Counted from the first letter of the stretch, positions 28,456 through 38,341 are shown. The stretch is DNA of 64,000 nucleotides from Lishizhenia tianjinensis (GCA_943330745.2 CALQIX020000016.1:20374-84373), one strand, 5' to 3'. A program made the numbers and translations. Notes: generated by a model not told the origin, from the sequence alone.

Positions 28456-28884
28456 ATGAGATTTTTTTTAATTCTGTTTATATTGTTGTGTAACTTTTCC
28501 ATGGCTCAAAGCGTTGTGAAATGGTCAGGAGTTTATTCAAAAAAAACGGATGAAGTTATTTTGACTGCTACTATTGAGAAAAATTGGCATTTATATAGTC
28601 AATATATTTCCCCCAACGCTGGACCTATCGCAACCAAAATAACATTTGTAAAAAATAAAAAAGTAAAAATAAAAGGAAAGCCGTTAGAAGAAAATGTTCA
28701 TGCATTTTACGATGAAAATTTCATGGCGCATTTGTCGGTTTTTGATGATAAGGCCATTTTCAGGCAGAAAATCAAAGTGAAAAAAAGTACAGATGTTAAA
28801 TTGGTAATAACTTACATGGTTTGTGACGATAGTAGGTGTTTACCTCCAACTGATGAAACAATAACAATAAAAATTGAAAAATAA
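28456..28884 (+). CDS. Secreted DsbD alpha-domain-like protein
   Basis: The 142-residue protein has a signal peptide (MRFFLILFILLCNFSMA) and one immunoglobulin-like domain like the N-terminal domain of DsbD: WHLYSQYISPNAGPIATKI in the first part and a C-x5-C pair in VCDDSRCLPP near residue 130. In DsbD this domain passes electrons to periplasmic partners. Here it stands alone and overlaps by one nucleotide the gene for a full DsbD that has its own copy. It could be a dedicated electron acceptor or a partner in c-type cytochrome or disulfide handling; this is inference. Confidence 0.78.
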   Translation: MRFFLILFILLCNFSMAQSVVKWSGVYSKKTDEVILTATIEKNWHLYSQYISPNAGPIATKITFVKNKKVKIKGKPLEENVHAFYDENFMAHLSVFDDKAIFRQKIKVKKSTDVKLVITYMVCDDSRCLPPTDETITIKIEK

Positions 28885-30917
28885 TGAAGGTCTTTAGTGC
28901 TGTTTTTACTTTTATGTTACTCACGCTAAGTAATTTAGTGTACAGTCAAATTGATAATCCCGAAGATAAAGTAAAGGCTACATTTAGTTTGGAACAAAAT
29001 GGGTGCGAGGCTTATGTGGTTGCAAAAATAACTGTGGTGCCAGGTTGGCATATAAATTCAAACAAACTTCCTGCTGGTTCTTTTTCCATTCCAACCCAAT
29101 TGAATATTAATCCATTGTCTGGTGTAACTGTTGTTCCAGGGGTTATTGAACCAAAACCTGTAATTGAAAACAATACGGATATTGATGAGATTTTGAGTTA
29201 TCACAAAGGAAGTTTTATCATTAAACGGAAATTGGTGCTTTCCTCACCAAACGATTTGATTATATCGGGTTCTTTTTCTTTTCAAACCTGTAATGATGTA
29301 AAGTGTTTACCAGAATATACATTAAAATTTTCTTTACCTGCAAAAGCATGTTCGTTAAGTAAAGAAAAAACAGACAGTATAATTGCGCAATCAACCCTAG
29401 CTACTGAAAATGTGGTAACTGAAAAGAAAAGTAATGAATCCGCTAAATCGGGTTCGGTAAATGCAACTAACGGCTCTTCTGGAACTGGTAAATCAATGCT
29501 TATAATTTTTGTTTTATCGTTTTTAAGTGGATTTGCGGCATTGCTTACTCCTTGTGTGTTTCCAATGATTCCAATGACTGTTAGTTATTTTACCAAGACA
29601 AGCAAAAACAAAGCTATGGGGATAAGGAATGCCTTGTTCTATGGAATTTCGATTATCACTATTTATGTGATTTTAGGAACTATTGTTACTGCCATTTTTG
29701 GCCCTGCAGCTCTCAATGCTTTATCTACCAATGTTTGGTTTAATATATTCTTCTTTATTTTATTGGTTGTTTTTGCAGTCTCTTTTATGGGAGCTTTCGA
29801 AATAACACTGCCCAATTCTTGGTTGAATAAGTCTGATACAGTATCCAATAAAGGAGGATTTATTGGGATTTTCTTTATGGCTTTAACGTTGGCGTTAGTG
29901 TCATTTTCTTGTACCGGTCCGATAGTAGGAACTTTATTAGTTGAGTCGGCATCCATCGGTGGAATTGCCCCATTTGTTGGTATGTTTGGATTTTCTTTGG
30001 CTTTAGCCTTGCCTTTTACATTGTTCGCCGCTTTTCCAGGTTGGATGAATTCACTTCCGAAATCAGGTGGTTGGTTGAATACAGTAAAAGTATTTTTAGG
30101 ATTTCTTGAACTAGCATTAGCATTCAAATTTTTATCAACTGCTGATTTGGTTTCTCAATCCCATTTATTGGAGAGAGAATTGTTTTTGGCTATTTGGATA
30201 GGGATATTTACTGTATTGGCTATTTATTTGTTGGGAGGATTTAAATTACCGCATGACAGTCCATTTGAAAGATTATCGGTTGGACGAGTATTGTTAGGAA
30301 CCACGACTTTGATTTTCGTAGCTTACTTAATTCCAGGAATGTGGGGTGCTCCGTTAAAATTAATCAGTGGTTTTCCTCCATCACCGACCTATAGTGAATG
30401 GAAACAATCAGGCTCTTCCAATACCTCGAATCAATCCGCAGAACATGTTGAGGGAATGCATGAAGGAGTGCACGGAATCATGATGTTTGACGATTATGAT
30501 AAAGCCTTAGCCTATGCAAAAAAGGTAAATAAGCCACTCATGCTTGACTTTACCGGTTGGGGTTGTCAAAATTGCCGTAAAATGGAAGAAACGGTTTGGA
30601 ATGCCGAAGGTGTTTTATCTATTTTGAAGGATAAAGTAGTTGTTGCTTCCTTGTATGTGGATGAAAAAAAGGAATTACCTGCTTCCGAACATAAGGAATT
30701 GGAATATGCTCCGGGAAAAAAGATGTCAATTACGCAAGTAGGACATAAATGGGGATTTCTTCAAATGAGTAGATACAAAAGTAATTCTCAACCTCATTAC
30801 AGAATGCTTTCTCCAGACGGAAAAGATTTAGCTAATGGTCCTGCAGATTTTGAACACCATGGAAATGCCGAAGCATTCAAAAAATGGTTGGAAGAAGGAT
30901 TGAAGTTGGCAAAATAA
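28884..30917 (+). CDS. dsbD: Thiol:disulfide interchange protein DsbD
   Basis: The 677-residue protein has the three DsbD parts in order: signal peptide and periplasmic alpha domain (about 20-160, with CNDVKC), a multi-spanning CcdA-like membrane domain (about 205-500) with the paired Cys in TPCVFP and SCTGP, and a C-terminal thioredoxin-like domain with WGCQNC near residue 555. It moves electrons from cytoplasmic thioredoxin across the inner membrane to periplasmic oxidised proteins. All six redox cysteines appear present. It is coupled to the upstream alpha-like gene. Confidence 0.93.
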   Translation: MKVFSAVFTFMLLTLSNLVYSQIDNPEDKVKATFSLEQNGCEAYVVAKITVVPGWHINSNKLPAGSFSIPTQLNINPLSGVTVVPGVIEPKPVIENNTDIDEILSYHKGSFIIKRKLVLSSPNDLIISGSFSFQTCNDVKCLPEYTLKFSLPAKACSLSKEKTDSIIAQSTLATENVVTEKKSNESAKSGSVNATNGSSGTGKSMLIIFVLSFLSGFAALLTPCVFPMIPMTVSYFTKTSKNKAMGIRNALFYGISIITIYVILGTIVTAIFGPAALNALSTNVWFNIFFFILLVVFAVSFMGAFEITLPNSWLNKSDTVSNKGGFIGIFFMALTLALVSFSCTGPIVGTLLVESASIGGIAPFVGMFGFSLALALPFTLFAAFPGWMNSLPKSGGWLNTVKVFLGFLELALAFKFLSTADLVSQSHLLERELFLAIWIGIFTVLAIYLLGGFKLPHDSPFERLSVGRVLLGTTTLIFVAYLIPGMWGAPLKLISGFPPSPTYSEWKQSGSSNTSNQSAEHVEGMHEGVHGIMMFDDYDKALAYAKKVNKPLMLDFTGWGCQNCRKMEETVWNAEGVLSILKDKVVVASLYVDEKKELPASEHKELEYAPGKKMSITQVGHKWGFLQMSRYKSNSQPHYRMLSPDGKDLANGPADFEHHGNAEAFKKWLEEGLKLAK

Positions 30918-30926
30918 GTTAGAGAG

Positions 30927-31610
30927 TTACAAGCTAAATTTTGCTTGCATACACGATACTAAAGCTGCGGTTTCTGTGCGTAATCGATTTTCGCCTAATG
31001 TTATTGGTACATATCCTGTGGTAAGCGCTAATTCAATTTCTTCGAGCGTAAAATCACCTTCTGGACCAATTACAATCACCTTATTTTGAAAGGAAGTATC
31101 AATCTTCATTTTTTCTCCTTCTCGACAATGCGCTATCAAACCAGATGGATTTTGTTTCAAAAAATCTTTCCATTTGATGAGTCCAGTAATTTCAGGCAGA
31201 AAATAACGTCCAGATTGCTTCACAGCCGCGATAGCAGTTTTCTCCAATCGATCCAATTTAATTTCGCGTCGTTCACTGTTTTGACAGAGTATTAAACTCA
31301 ATTTTGTTAACCCTATTTCAGTTGCTTTTTCAATAAACCACTCCATACGATCCATGTTTTTTGTTGGCGCAATGGCAATATGAATCGGTTTTTCTTGTGG
31401 ATGTTTTGTTATTTTTTCGATTTTAACCGTACATCGTTTTGGATGTGCCTCAATAATTGTGGTTATTGCAGAAATCCCATTGCCATTAAATAATTCTATT
31501 GAATCATTTTCCTTCAGGCGCATCACCTGTATGCCATGCTTGGATTCCGCTTCAGATAAGGTGAGTAGAGTTGTGGCCTCCGTTAATTCTGGTGTATAAA
31601 ATCGATGCAT
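30927..31610 (-). CDS. rsmE: 16S rRNA m3U1498 methyltransferase RsmE
   Basis: The 227-residue SPOUT enzyme has an N-terminal PUA-like part and the C-terminal knot motifs IGPEGDFTLEEIE and LGENRLRTETA that bind SAM. It methylates U1498 of 16S rRNA. Its start codon overlaps the holA stop by one base, and it converges on dsbD with a gap of 9 nt. Length is slightly below the family norm of about 240. Confidence 0.95.
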   Translation of the reverse strand: MHRFYTPELTEATTLLTLSEAESKHGIQVMRLKENDSIELFNGNGISAITTIIEAHPKRCTVKIEKITKHPQEKPIHIAIAPTKNMDRMEWFIEKATEIGLTKLSLILCQNSERREIKLDRLEKTAIAAVKQSGRYFLPEITGLIKWKDFLKQNPSGLIAHCREGEKMKIDTSFQNKVIVIGPEGDFTLEEIELALTTGYVPITLGENRLRTETAALVSCMQAKFSL

Positions 31611-32608
31611 TAATGAAGTAATCGGTAAGTTAATTCTTGCATCAATTCCCCATGAGGAACATTATTGCTATTCACTCCCTTGGATTTTAAATCAAATTCA
31701 TAAAGTATTTCAATGTTTGCAGCAATTTTCTTTGGAGCAAACTTACCAGCTGCCTGTATTAATTCACCAGCAACAAATGGATGAACCTTGAGAGAATTGG
31801 CAATGAATTCCCTTGATTTATTCTGTGCAAAATGAACGCGCATAAGCTGGGTGAAAAACTTAAACAAATTTGAAACAATGCTAGTTAGGTCAGCAGCTTT
31901 GGGATTTTGGTCAAAATAATGCACAATTTTATTTGCTTTCGTAATATCAAGTTTGGCTAACGCATTCGTTAATTCAAAAAGATTATAATCCTTAGAAATC
32001 CCAATATTTTCCTCGATGTGCACTTCGTTAATCGTGGTTCCTTTTTCAACTAAAATGGAAAGTTTGTCGATTTCATTCACCAATCGCGATAAATCATTAC
32101 CTACATTTTCTGCCAATAACATGGTTGCTTTGGAGGAAATCATAAATCCCTTTCCTTTTAAATAGGTTACGATCCAATCTGGCAATTGATATTCTCTAAT
32201 TTTTTCAGATTTAAAAACTACTCCTTTTTTAGAGGATTCTTTCAGGAATTTTTTTCGAGCATCAATTGTCTTGTATTTATAACAAACCACCAGAATGGTT
32301 GTATCTAGCAGATTTTCAACGTATGATTCCAATTGCTCTACTTGCTTAAAATCTTGCGCTTCTCTTATAACAACTAGCCTTCTTTCCGCCATCATGGGGT
32401 ATCCTTTCAATTCACTTATAAGAGAAAGCAGGTCAGCATCTCGGCCATAAACGATTGTTTGATTAAAATCTCGTTCATGTTCTTCCAATGCAAATTCTTC
32501 AATCGCTTCTGCTATTTTATCAATGAAAAAAGGTTCCTCACCATGTAAAATATATACAGGTTTAAAATCTTTGTTTTTTATCGAAGAAAGAAGTTGTTTA
32601 AAATCCAT
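31610..32608 (-). CDS. holA: DNA polymerase III subunit delta
   Basis: The 332-residue protein (start MDFKQLLSSIKN) fits HolA: KPVYILHGEEPFFIDKIAE near the N-terminus, in the place of a degenerate Walker site, and a C-terminal helical domain. It opens the beta clamp within the clamp loader at the replication fork. A start seven codons upstream (32629) is open but less likely. It is the first gene of a holA-rsmE pair and is divergent from ispH across about 145 nt. Confidence 0.92.
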   Translation of the reverse strand: MDFKQLLSSIKNKDFKPVYILHGEEPFFIDKIAEAIEEFALEEHERDFNQTIVYGRDADLLSLISELKGYPMMAERRLVVIREAQDFKQVEQLESYVENLLDTTILVVCYKYKTIDARKKFLKESSKKGVVFKSEKIREYQLPDWIVTYLKGKGFMISSKATMLLAENVGNDLSRLVNEIDKLSILVEKGTTINEVHIEENIGISKDYNLFELTNALAKLDITKANKIVHYFDQNPKAADLTSIVSNLFKFFTQLMRVHFAQNKSREFIANSLKVHPFVAGELIQAAGKFAPKKIAANIEILYEFDLKSKGVNSNNVPHGELMQELTYRLLH

Positions 32609-32698
32609 TTCTTCAAAATTACAAAACACAATGGGATTTGTGATTTAAACTATCCAAAAAAATTAGCGCTATATTTAAAGAAATAAAGTGCATCTTTT

Positions 32699-32706
32699 TA
32701 ACTTTG
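32699..32706 (+). promoter_or_regulatory. Promoter -7 box for ispH
   Basis: TAACTTTG matches TANNTTTG, 48 nt before the ispH ATG. No clear -33 TTTG is visible at 19-21 nt. Confidence 0.5.
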
Positions 32707-32754
32707 TATGGATAATGAACAAATTCGACTATTAACACGTTTTAAAAATTAAAA

Positions 32755-33966
32755 ATGAAACAATTCCAAATACCGGAATTTTACCGATCGTCAATTATTT
32801 CATCAGTTAAAGCTAGGCGTAGATTAGAAGACCCTAGAAAAAAAGATTTTACACCAACGATATTAAATTTTGGTAGGTTGCGTTTATTGATTGCTCGTCA
32901 TTTTGGTTTTTGTTACGGTGTTGAAAATGCAATTGAAATCGCATACAGAGCCTTAACTGAAAATCCAGGAAAACGTATTTTTTTGTTAAGTCAAATGATT
33001 CATAATCCAGATGTTAATGACGATTTATTAGCAAATGGGATTCAATTTCTTCAAGATACAACCGGAAAACAGCTTATTCCTTTTGAAACTCTATCAAATT
33101 CTGATATCGTTTTAATACCTGCATTTGGAACTACTCTTGAAATTGAAAATAGATTAATTGCACAAGGAATTGATGTCAAACTATACAATACAACCTGCCC
33201 CTTTGTTGAAAAAGTATGGAATCGATCTGAAAAATTGGGAGAAAATAACCATACAATTATTATTCATGGTAAATACAATCACGAGGAAACTAGAGCAACA
33301 TTCTCTCGATCCACAAAGAACGGTAAAGCACTAATCTTAAAAGATTTAAAGGAGGCTAAGGTCCTAGCTGAATACGTAATGGGTAAGAAAAGTACGGAAG
33401 ATTTTTACATTGATTTTGCGGGAAAATACTCTGAAGGATTTGATGTGTTAAAAGATTTATCCAAATTAGGGGTGGTGAATCAAACGACAATGTTGGCTAC
33501 TGAAACACAGGAGATTACTGATTACTTGCGTGAAATTATGATTGAGAAATTCGGTTTGGATGATATAAAAAATCATATGGCAGACACCCGCGATACCCTC
33601 TGTTACGCAACAAACGATAATCAGTCATCAACTCATGGTTTACTCGAAGAACCTGCTGATTTTGGGATTGTTGTTGGTGGGTATAATAGTTCTAATACAA
33701 CACATTTGGTCGAATTGATAGAGAAAAATTATCCTGTTTTTTTCGTTCGTGGTGCTGGTGAATTGACTTCCAAAACGGAAATAACACATTTTAATATACA
33801 TACTAAAGTAATTGAAAACACAGTTGATTTTATTCCTTCTAAGGATTGTGTGACAGTTGCAGTTACTTCTGGAGCATCTTGTCCGGATGCGATTATGGAT
33901 CAAGTAATTCAACGTTTATTGGAGATTTTTGAGGTGAAAGAAAGTATTGAACAAATTTTAGATTAA
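32755..33966 (+). CDS. ispH: 4-hydroxy-3-methylbut-2-enyl diphosphate reductase IspH
   Basis: The 403-residue protein carries the three Fe-S cysteines of IspH: C53 in HFGFCYGVENA, the Cys in TTCPFVEKVW, and the Cys in SGASCPDAIM. It makes isopentenyl and dimethylallyl diphosphate in the last step of the MEP pathway. Compared with about 316 residues in E. coli, it has an N-terminal extension of about 40 residues and internal additions, as in the longer IspH form of Bacteroidota and cyanobacteria. It needs an intact Fe-S cluster, supplied by the SUF system also in this window. Confidence 0.95.
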   Translation: MKQFQIPEFYRSSIISSVKARRRLEDPRKKDFTPTILNFGRLRLLIARHFGFCYGVENAIEIAYRALTENPGKRIFLLSQMIHNPDVNDDLLANGIQFLQDTTGKQLIPFETLSNSDIVLIPAFGTTLEIENRLIAQGIDVKLYNTTCPFVEKVWNRSEKLGENNHTIIIHGKYNHEETRATFSRSTKNGKALILKDLKEAKVLAEYVMGKKSTEDFYIDFAGKYSEGFDVLKDLSKLGVVNQTTMLATETQEITDYLREIMIEKFGLDDIKNHMADTRDTLCYATNDNQSSTHGLLEEPADFGIVVGGYNSSNTTHLVELIEKNYPVFFVRGAGELTSKTEITHFNIHTKVIENTVDFIPSKDCVTVAVTSGASCPDAIMDQVIQRLLEIFEVKESIEQILD

Positions 33967-34001
33967 GTTCTTCCACAACCTGAGCGAATGTAAGCTTACT
34001 C

Positions 34002-34026
34002 TGGCTAATTGATTTTAGCCATTTTT
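34002..34026 (+). terminator. ispH terminator
   Basis: TGGCTAA (34002-34008) pairs with TTAGCCA (34015-34021) around a 6-nt loop, followed by five T (34022-34026). Confidence 0.7.
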
Positions 34027-34052
34027 ATCGTTAGTTATTTCAATATTGCTAT

Positions 34053-34060
34053 TATCTTTG
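34053..34060 (+). promoter_or_regulatory. Promoter -7 box for the aldehyde dehydrogenase gene
   Basis: TATCTTTG, a perfect TANNTTTG, lies 19 nt before the ATG at 34080. Confidence 0.5.
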
Positions 34061-34079
34061 TAGTTGAAAAAAATTAAAT

Positions 34080-35636
34080 ATGTCAGCAATAGCAAATGAA
34101 ATGGATGTTCTACAAATGTTAGAGCAGTTGGGTATTGAATCTGAAAATAATGGTGCATCAACCGGAGGAAAATGGTTTAAAACACGTGGACCTAAAATTG
34201 ATTCAATTTCTCCTGTAGATGGAAAATTAATCGCATCCGTAAATTCAGCAACTGAAGCTGATTATGAGGCTATTGTATTAAAAGCACAAGAAGCATATGT
34301 GCAATGGAAAGCTATTCCAGCGCCGAAAAGAGGAGAAATTGTTCGTCAATTAGCAGAGAAAATCCGATTTTACAAGGAGCCACTTGGACGTTTAGTTTCT
34401 TATGAAATGGGAAAATCCTTACAAGAGGGCTTAGGTGAAGTTCAAGAAATGATTGATATCTGTGATTTTGCAGTTGGCTTATCTCGTCAATTATATGGAC
34501 TAACAATGCATTCAGAACGACCAGGTCACAGAATGTATGAGCAATATCATCCATTGGGAATTGTCGGAATTATATCAGCATTTAATTTTCCGGTTGCAGT
34601 TTGGAATTGGAACACAGCATTAGCATGGGTTTGTGGAAATGTTTGTATTTGGAAACCATCCGAAAAAACACCTTTGACGGCAATTGCTTGTCAACAAATC
34701 ACGAAAGAAGTTTTTGATGCAAATGATGTCCCTGAAGGAGTTTCTTGTTTAGTTATCGGTGGAGCGGAAATTGGAAAATTAATGGCGGAAGATGCACGCG
34801 TTCCTTTAATTTCTGCAACAGGTTCGACAAGAATGGGTAAATCAGTTGGTGCTGCTGTTGGTGCTCGATTAGGAAGATCTTTGTTGGAATTGGGTGGAAA
34901 TAACGCTATTATTATTGCTCCAACTGCTGACTTGAAAATGGTTGTTCCTGGTGCCGTATTTGGTGCCGTTGGTACAGCTGGACAACGTTGTACCTCAACC
35001 CGACGATTGATTATTCATGAAACTATTTATGACAAAGTAAAAGAAGCTTTGGTTAAAGCATATGGTCAATTGAGAATTGGAGATCCATTGGATCAAAATA
35101 ATCACGTTGGTCCATTGATTGATTCCGATGCTGTAGCAAATTATTTGGATGCCATTGAAAAAGCGAAAGCTGAAGGAGGAAAAATTGTTGTAGATGGCGG
35201 AGTTTTGAGTGGCGCCGAATATGAATCTGGGTGTTATGTGAAACCGGCAATCATTGAAGCTGAAAATCATTTTAAAATTGTTCAACATGAAACTTTTGCG
35301 CCGATACTTTATATTATGAAGTATTCTGGTGGTTTAGAAAATGCAATTCGTTTTCAAAATAATGTACCTCAAGGTCTTTCTTCAGCAATTATGACGAATG
35401 ATCTGAAAGAAGCGGAAGCATTTTTATCCAATGCAGGTTCTGATTGCGGAATTGCAAATGTAAATATAGGTACATCTGGAGCGGAAATTGGCGGAGCATT
35501 TGGTGGAGAGAAAGAAACGGGTGGTGGTAGAGAATCTGGATCAGATGCTTGGAAAGTGTACATGAGACGCCAAACAAATACGATTAATTATTCTGATAGT
35601 TTGCCGTTGGCTCAAGGTATTAAATTTGATTTATAA
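34080..35636 (+). CDS. ALDH7-type aldehyde dehydrogenase (probable aminoadipate-semialdehyde/P6C dehydrogenase)
   Basis: The 518-residue NAD(P)-dependent aldehyde dehydrogenase has the catalytic Cys304 in GTAGQRCTSTRR and the general-base Glu in LLELGGNNAI. Family-typical features of the antiquitin group are the N-terminal part ending in ISPVDGKLIASV, the SAFNFPVAVWNWN segment, and FGGEKETGGGRESGSD near the end. Antiquitin-like enzymes oxidise alpha-aminoadipic semialdehyde in lysine breakdown. No lysine catabolic partner lies nearby, so the substrate is inference. It forms a single-gene unit with a promoter box and a clean terminator. Confidence 0.87.
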   Translation: MSAIANEMDVLQMLEQLGIESENNGASTGGKWFKTRGPKIDSISPVDGKLIASVNSATEADYEAIVLKAQEAYVQWKAIPAPKRGEIVRQLAEKIRFYKEPLGRLVSYEMGKSLQEGLGEVQEMIDICDFAVGLSRQLYGLTMHSERPGHRMYEQYHPLGIVGIISAFNFPVAVWNWNTALAWVCGNVCIWKPSEKTPLTAIACQQITKEVFDANDVPEGVSCLVIGGAEIGKLMAEDARVPLISATGSTRMGKSVGAAVGARLGRSLLELGGNNAIIIAPTADLKMVVPGAVFGAVGTAGQRCTSTRRLIIHETIYDKVKEALVKAYGQLRIGDPLDQNNHVGPLIDSDAVANYLDAIEKAKAEGGKIVVDGGVLSGAEYESGCYVKPAIIEAENHFKIVQHETFAPILYIMKYSGGLENAIRFQNNVPQGLSSAIMTNDLKEAEAFLSNAGSDCGIANVNIGTSGAEIGGAFGGEKETGGGRESGSDAWKVYMRRQTNTINYSDSLPLAQGIKFDL

Positions 35637-35652
35637 GAAATTCAACCTATAG

Positions 35653-35678
35653 AAAGCGGACATAGTGCCGCTTTTTTT
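35653..35678 (+). terminator. Terminator of the ALDH7 gene
   Basis: AAAGCGG (35653-35659) pairs with CCGCTTT (35668-35674) and continues into a run of seven T (35672-35678). Confidence 0.78.
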
Positions 35679-35731
35679 ATCCTCCACAATTAAATGATCT
35701 CTTCAGTTATCGAATAATTTAATTTCCAACT

Positions 35732-36439
35732 ATGATTCAGCATATTAAACGAGTGGTTTCTGATTTTATCAATAAAACCAGGTCAAATCAAGAGATTTTC
35801 TCCAAAATTTACAAGAAAAATTACTGGGGAGGTGATAATGATCAACCATTTTATTCAGGTGAGGGTACATATATGGGAGATTTAAGTTTATACACCGAAT
35901 CTTTGTTGAAATTCGTTCAAGAAAACCAAATAAAATCCATCTGTGAGATTGGTTGTGGAGATTTTCATGTGTCCAAAAAATTAGTTGAAAAGATTTCTGT
36001 AGATTACACGGGGATTGATGTGGTACCTGATTTGGTAAATCACCTAAATAAACAATTTTCTTCTGAAAGTATTAACTTCATTTGTTTGGATGCGGCATCG
36101 TCAAATGCTAAACTGCCTCAAGTAGATTTGTGTATTATTCGTCAAGTACTACAGCATTTAAGCAACAAACAAATTCATCAAATTTTAAAGAATACGAGCC
36201 ATATCCCAAATTTGATAATTACAGAACATGTTCCAGTAAATCCAGTTGTATTTAATGCGGATAAAGTGACGAATGGATACATTAGATTACAGAATAAAAT
36301 ACCATCTGGAATCTTTTTGGACAAACCACCTTTTAATAAAGTAATTGAAGCTGATTTATTGCATATTAAGTTGAATGATAAAAATGCTGATTGTCAACTT
36401 ATTGAAGCAGAGTTAATTACTTCTTGGATTAAACAATAA
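35732..36439 (+). CDS. Class I SAM-dependent methyltransferase, substrate unknown
   Basis: The 235-residue protein has a Rossmann-type SAM motif I (ICEIGCGDFHVSKKL, about residues 71-85), motif II acid (YTGIDVVPDL) and a motif IV-like region (VDLCIIRQVLQHL). N-terminal to it is a basic helical segment ending in NYWGGDND. I see no feature that sets its substrate. It converges on recQ with only 5 nt between stop codons. Confidence 0.78.
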   Translation: MIQHIKRVVSDFINKTRSNQEIFSKIYKKNYWGGDNDQPFYSGEGTYMGDLSLYTESLLKFVQENQIKSICEIGCGDFHVSKKLVEKISVDYTGIDVVPDLVNHLNKQFSSESINFICLDAASSNAKLPQVDLCIIRQVLQHLSNKQIHQILKNTSHIPNLIITEHVPVNPVVFNADKVTNGYIRLQNKIPSGIFLDKPPFNKVIEADLLHIKLNDKNADCQLIEAELITSWIKQ

Positions 36440-36444
36440 TGATG

Positions 36445-38325
36445 TCAAACGAAATAAAATCCTTCTTTGAATTGAATTTTATTTTCATGTAACATTAGCC
36501 TCAGAATTTTTTTTACTTGTTCATTATTTATTCCGAATGTAGATTCGATTTCCTCAAGCGACTTTTTCTCACATAATAGGTTAATAAGCGCTTCCTTTAA
36601 AAATTTTACTTCGCTTTCTTTCCTTTTTGCGGATTGGCAGACATCGCAGATTCCACAAGTTGTTGATTCTTGACCAAAATAACTGATTAATTGTTGCGAT
36701 CTACATGTGTCAGAGCGAAGATAACTAATACTTGCATGAAGTTTTTCAGTGGCATAGTTCTTCTTATTTTGATATGCCTCTGGGTATAATTGTAGGTAAT
36801 CGTCAGGAAGTCTTTCATGTAGAAAAGTTATTTTCGGTAAATCATTTTGCCAAATAATATCAGCAATTCCATACTTTTCTAATGATTTTAGTTGTTGCTC
36901 TATTTCTTTTTTGGTTAGAGTTAACTGATCTAACAAGCGATGGGTTTTTATGGGTACATGTTCTTCAAATGACGATGTGAAATTTCGCAGAATAACACTG
37001 ATTAGAGGTCTGAAATTCTCGTACTTTATTTGGAAATTATACAATTCAAGATTACTAACATTCCATTGCAAGGTTGTCTCTTGAAATGCATTTTCATTTA
37101 GTTGAATGTCCCCATTTGACTCTAGAATTTTTAAAGAATTAAAAGTCTGATTCATTTCTAATTTGTAAGTTTGACAAAACAAGGATAAATCAATTGGATA
37201 GGTCTCATTTTCGCCAGAACCTATCGCAACCTTTAGGAAGCTACATAACGCTCGGTAGGTTGTTTTTACCGTTTCAATTGGTGGGAATTGAGCCGCAAGT
37301 CTATTTTCTAAATCGGTAATATCTTGCTCTTCAAAAAATACAGCCGTTCTAGAATTCAATCCATCTCTACCTGCACGACCAGCTTCTTGGTAATAGGCTT
37401 CAATACTTGGAGGAAATTCGAAATGAGCTACAAATCGAACATCTGGTTTGTCTATTCCCATTCCAAAAGCATTTGTTGCAACCATTAACTGAAAATCATT
37501 TTCCATCCAACCAGTTAACATTTTACTTCGTTCTTCACGATCTAAGCCTCCATGATAAATACCACATCTAATGTTGTTTGATAGTAAAACACGTGCAAAA
37601 TCCTTGACACTTTTCCGGGTTTGACAGTATACAATTCCACTTTTATTTTGAAAAATTTTAATAAAATTTAAAATGTTATTTATTTTATTTTCAGACTTAT
37701 ACACCTCGTAACTTAAATTTTTTCTTTCAAAAGAAGATTCGTGAATTTTTGGGTTTTTTAATTTAAGTTGTTCAGCAATATCTTTTTTAACTTTTGAGGT
37801 TGCAGTTGCTGTCAATGCAATTACTGGAATGGTAGGTTGAAGTTCTCTCAAACGTGAGATTAATCGAAAAGATGGTCTAAAATCATGTCCCCATTCTGAA
37901 ATACAATGTGCCTCATCAACAACCAGTAGCGAAATGCGCATTAATTTAAATCGTTCTTGAAATAAGGCAGATTGAATCCGTTCGGGTGAAGTATACAAAA
38001 AATCAATTCCACCAAAGCGAGCATTATCCAATAAAATATCAATTTCTCGATAGGTCATTCCGCTGGTTATTGCCTTTGCTCGTATCCCTTTGGAAACTAA
38101 ATTCTGTACTTGATCCTGCATCAATGCAATAAGGGGAGAAATTACAACGGTGATTCCTTCACGCGCCAAACCAGGTACCTGAAAACAGATAGATTTACCT
38201 CCGCCCGTAGGGAGAAGTGCTAAAACGTCATGCCCATAAATAGCATCGTCAATAATTGATTCTTGTGACAATCGAAATGCATCGAAACCCCAGTATTTTT
38301 TTAATATTTCAATGCTCTTTTTCAC
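36445..38325 (-). CDS. recQ: RecQ-type ATP-dependent DNA helicase
   Basis: The 626-residue superfamily 2 helicase has Walker A TGGGKS (Lys44), DEAH in VVDEAHCISEWGHDFRP, motif VI QEAGRAGRDG, and a C-terminal zinc-binding Cys set (TCRSQQL, CGICDVC). There is no obvious HRDC domain; instead the last 60 residues hold a small helical module. RecQ unwinds DNA for recombination and fork repair. The start codon is GTG at 38325: no in-frame ATG lies between it and an upstream stop, nor soon after. A TACCTTTG box lies 16 nt upstream. Confidence 0.92.
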   Translation of the reverse strand: MKKSIEILKKYWGFDAFRLSQESIIDDAIYGHDVLALLPTGGGKSICFQVPGLAREGITVVISPLIALMQDQVQNLVSKGIRAKAITSGMTYREIDILLDNARFGGIDFLYTSPERIQSALFQERFKLMRISLLVVDEAHCISEWGHDFRPSFRLISRLRELQPTIPVIALTATATSKVKKDIAEQLKLKNPKIHESSFERKNLSYEVYKSENKINNILNFIKIFQNKSGIVYCQTRKSVKDFARVLLSNNIRCGIYHGGLDREERSKMLTGWMENDFQLMVATNAFGMGIDKPDVRFVAHFEFPPSIEAYYQEAGRAGRDGLNSRTAVFFEEQDITDLENRLAAQFPPIETVKTTYRALCSFLKVAIGSGENETYPIDLSLFCQTYKLEMNQTFNSLKILESNGDIQLNENAFQETTLQWNVSNLELYNFQIKYENFRPLISVILRNFTSSFEEHVPIKTHRLLDQLTLTKKEIEQQLKSLEKYGIADIIWQNDLPKITFLHERLPDDYLQLYPEAYQNKKNYATEKLHASISYLRSDTCRSQQLISYFGQESTTCGICDVCQSAKRKESEVKFLKEALINLLCEKKSLEEIESTFGINNEQVKKILRLMLHENKIQFKEGFYFV

Positions 38326-38341
38326 CCTTACTTTAGATTAT

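Noticed and set aside
29663..30127. 154-codon minus-strand frame inside dsbD
   Set aside because: It lies antisense to the membrane domain; its Asn/Lys/Pro-rich translation is what reversed hydrophobic codons give.
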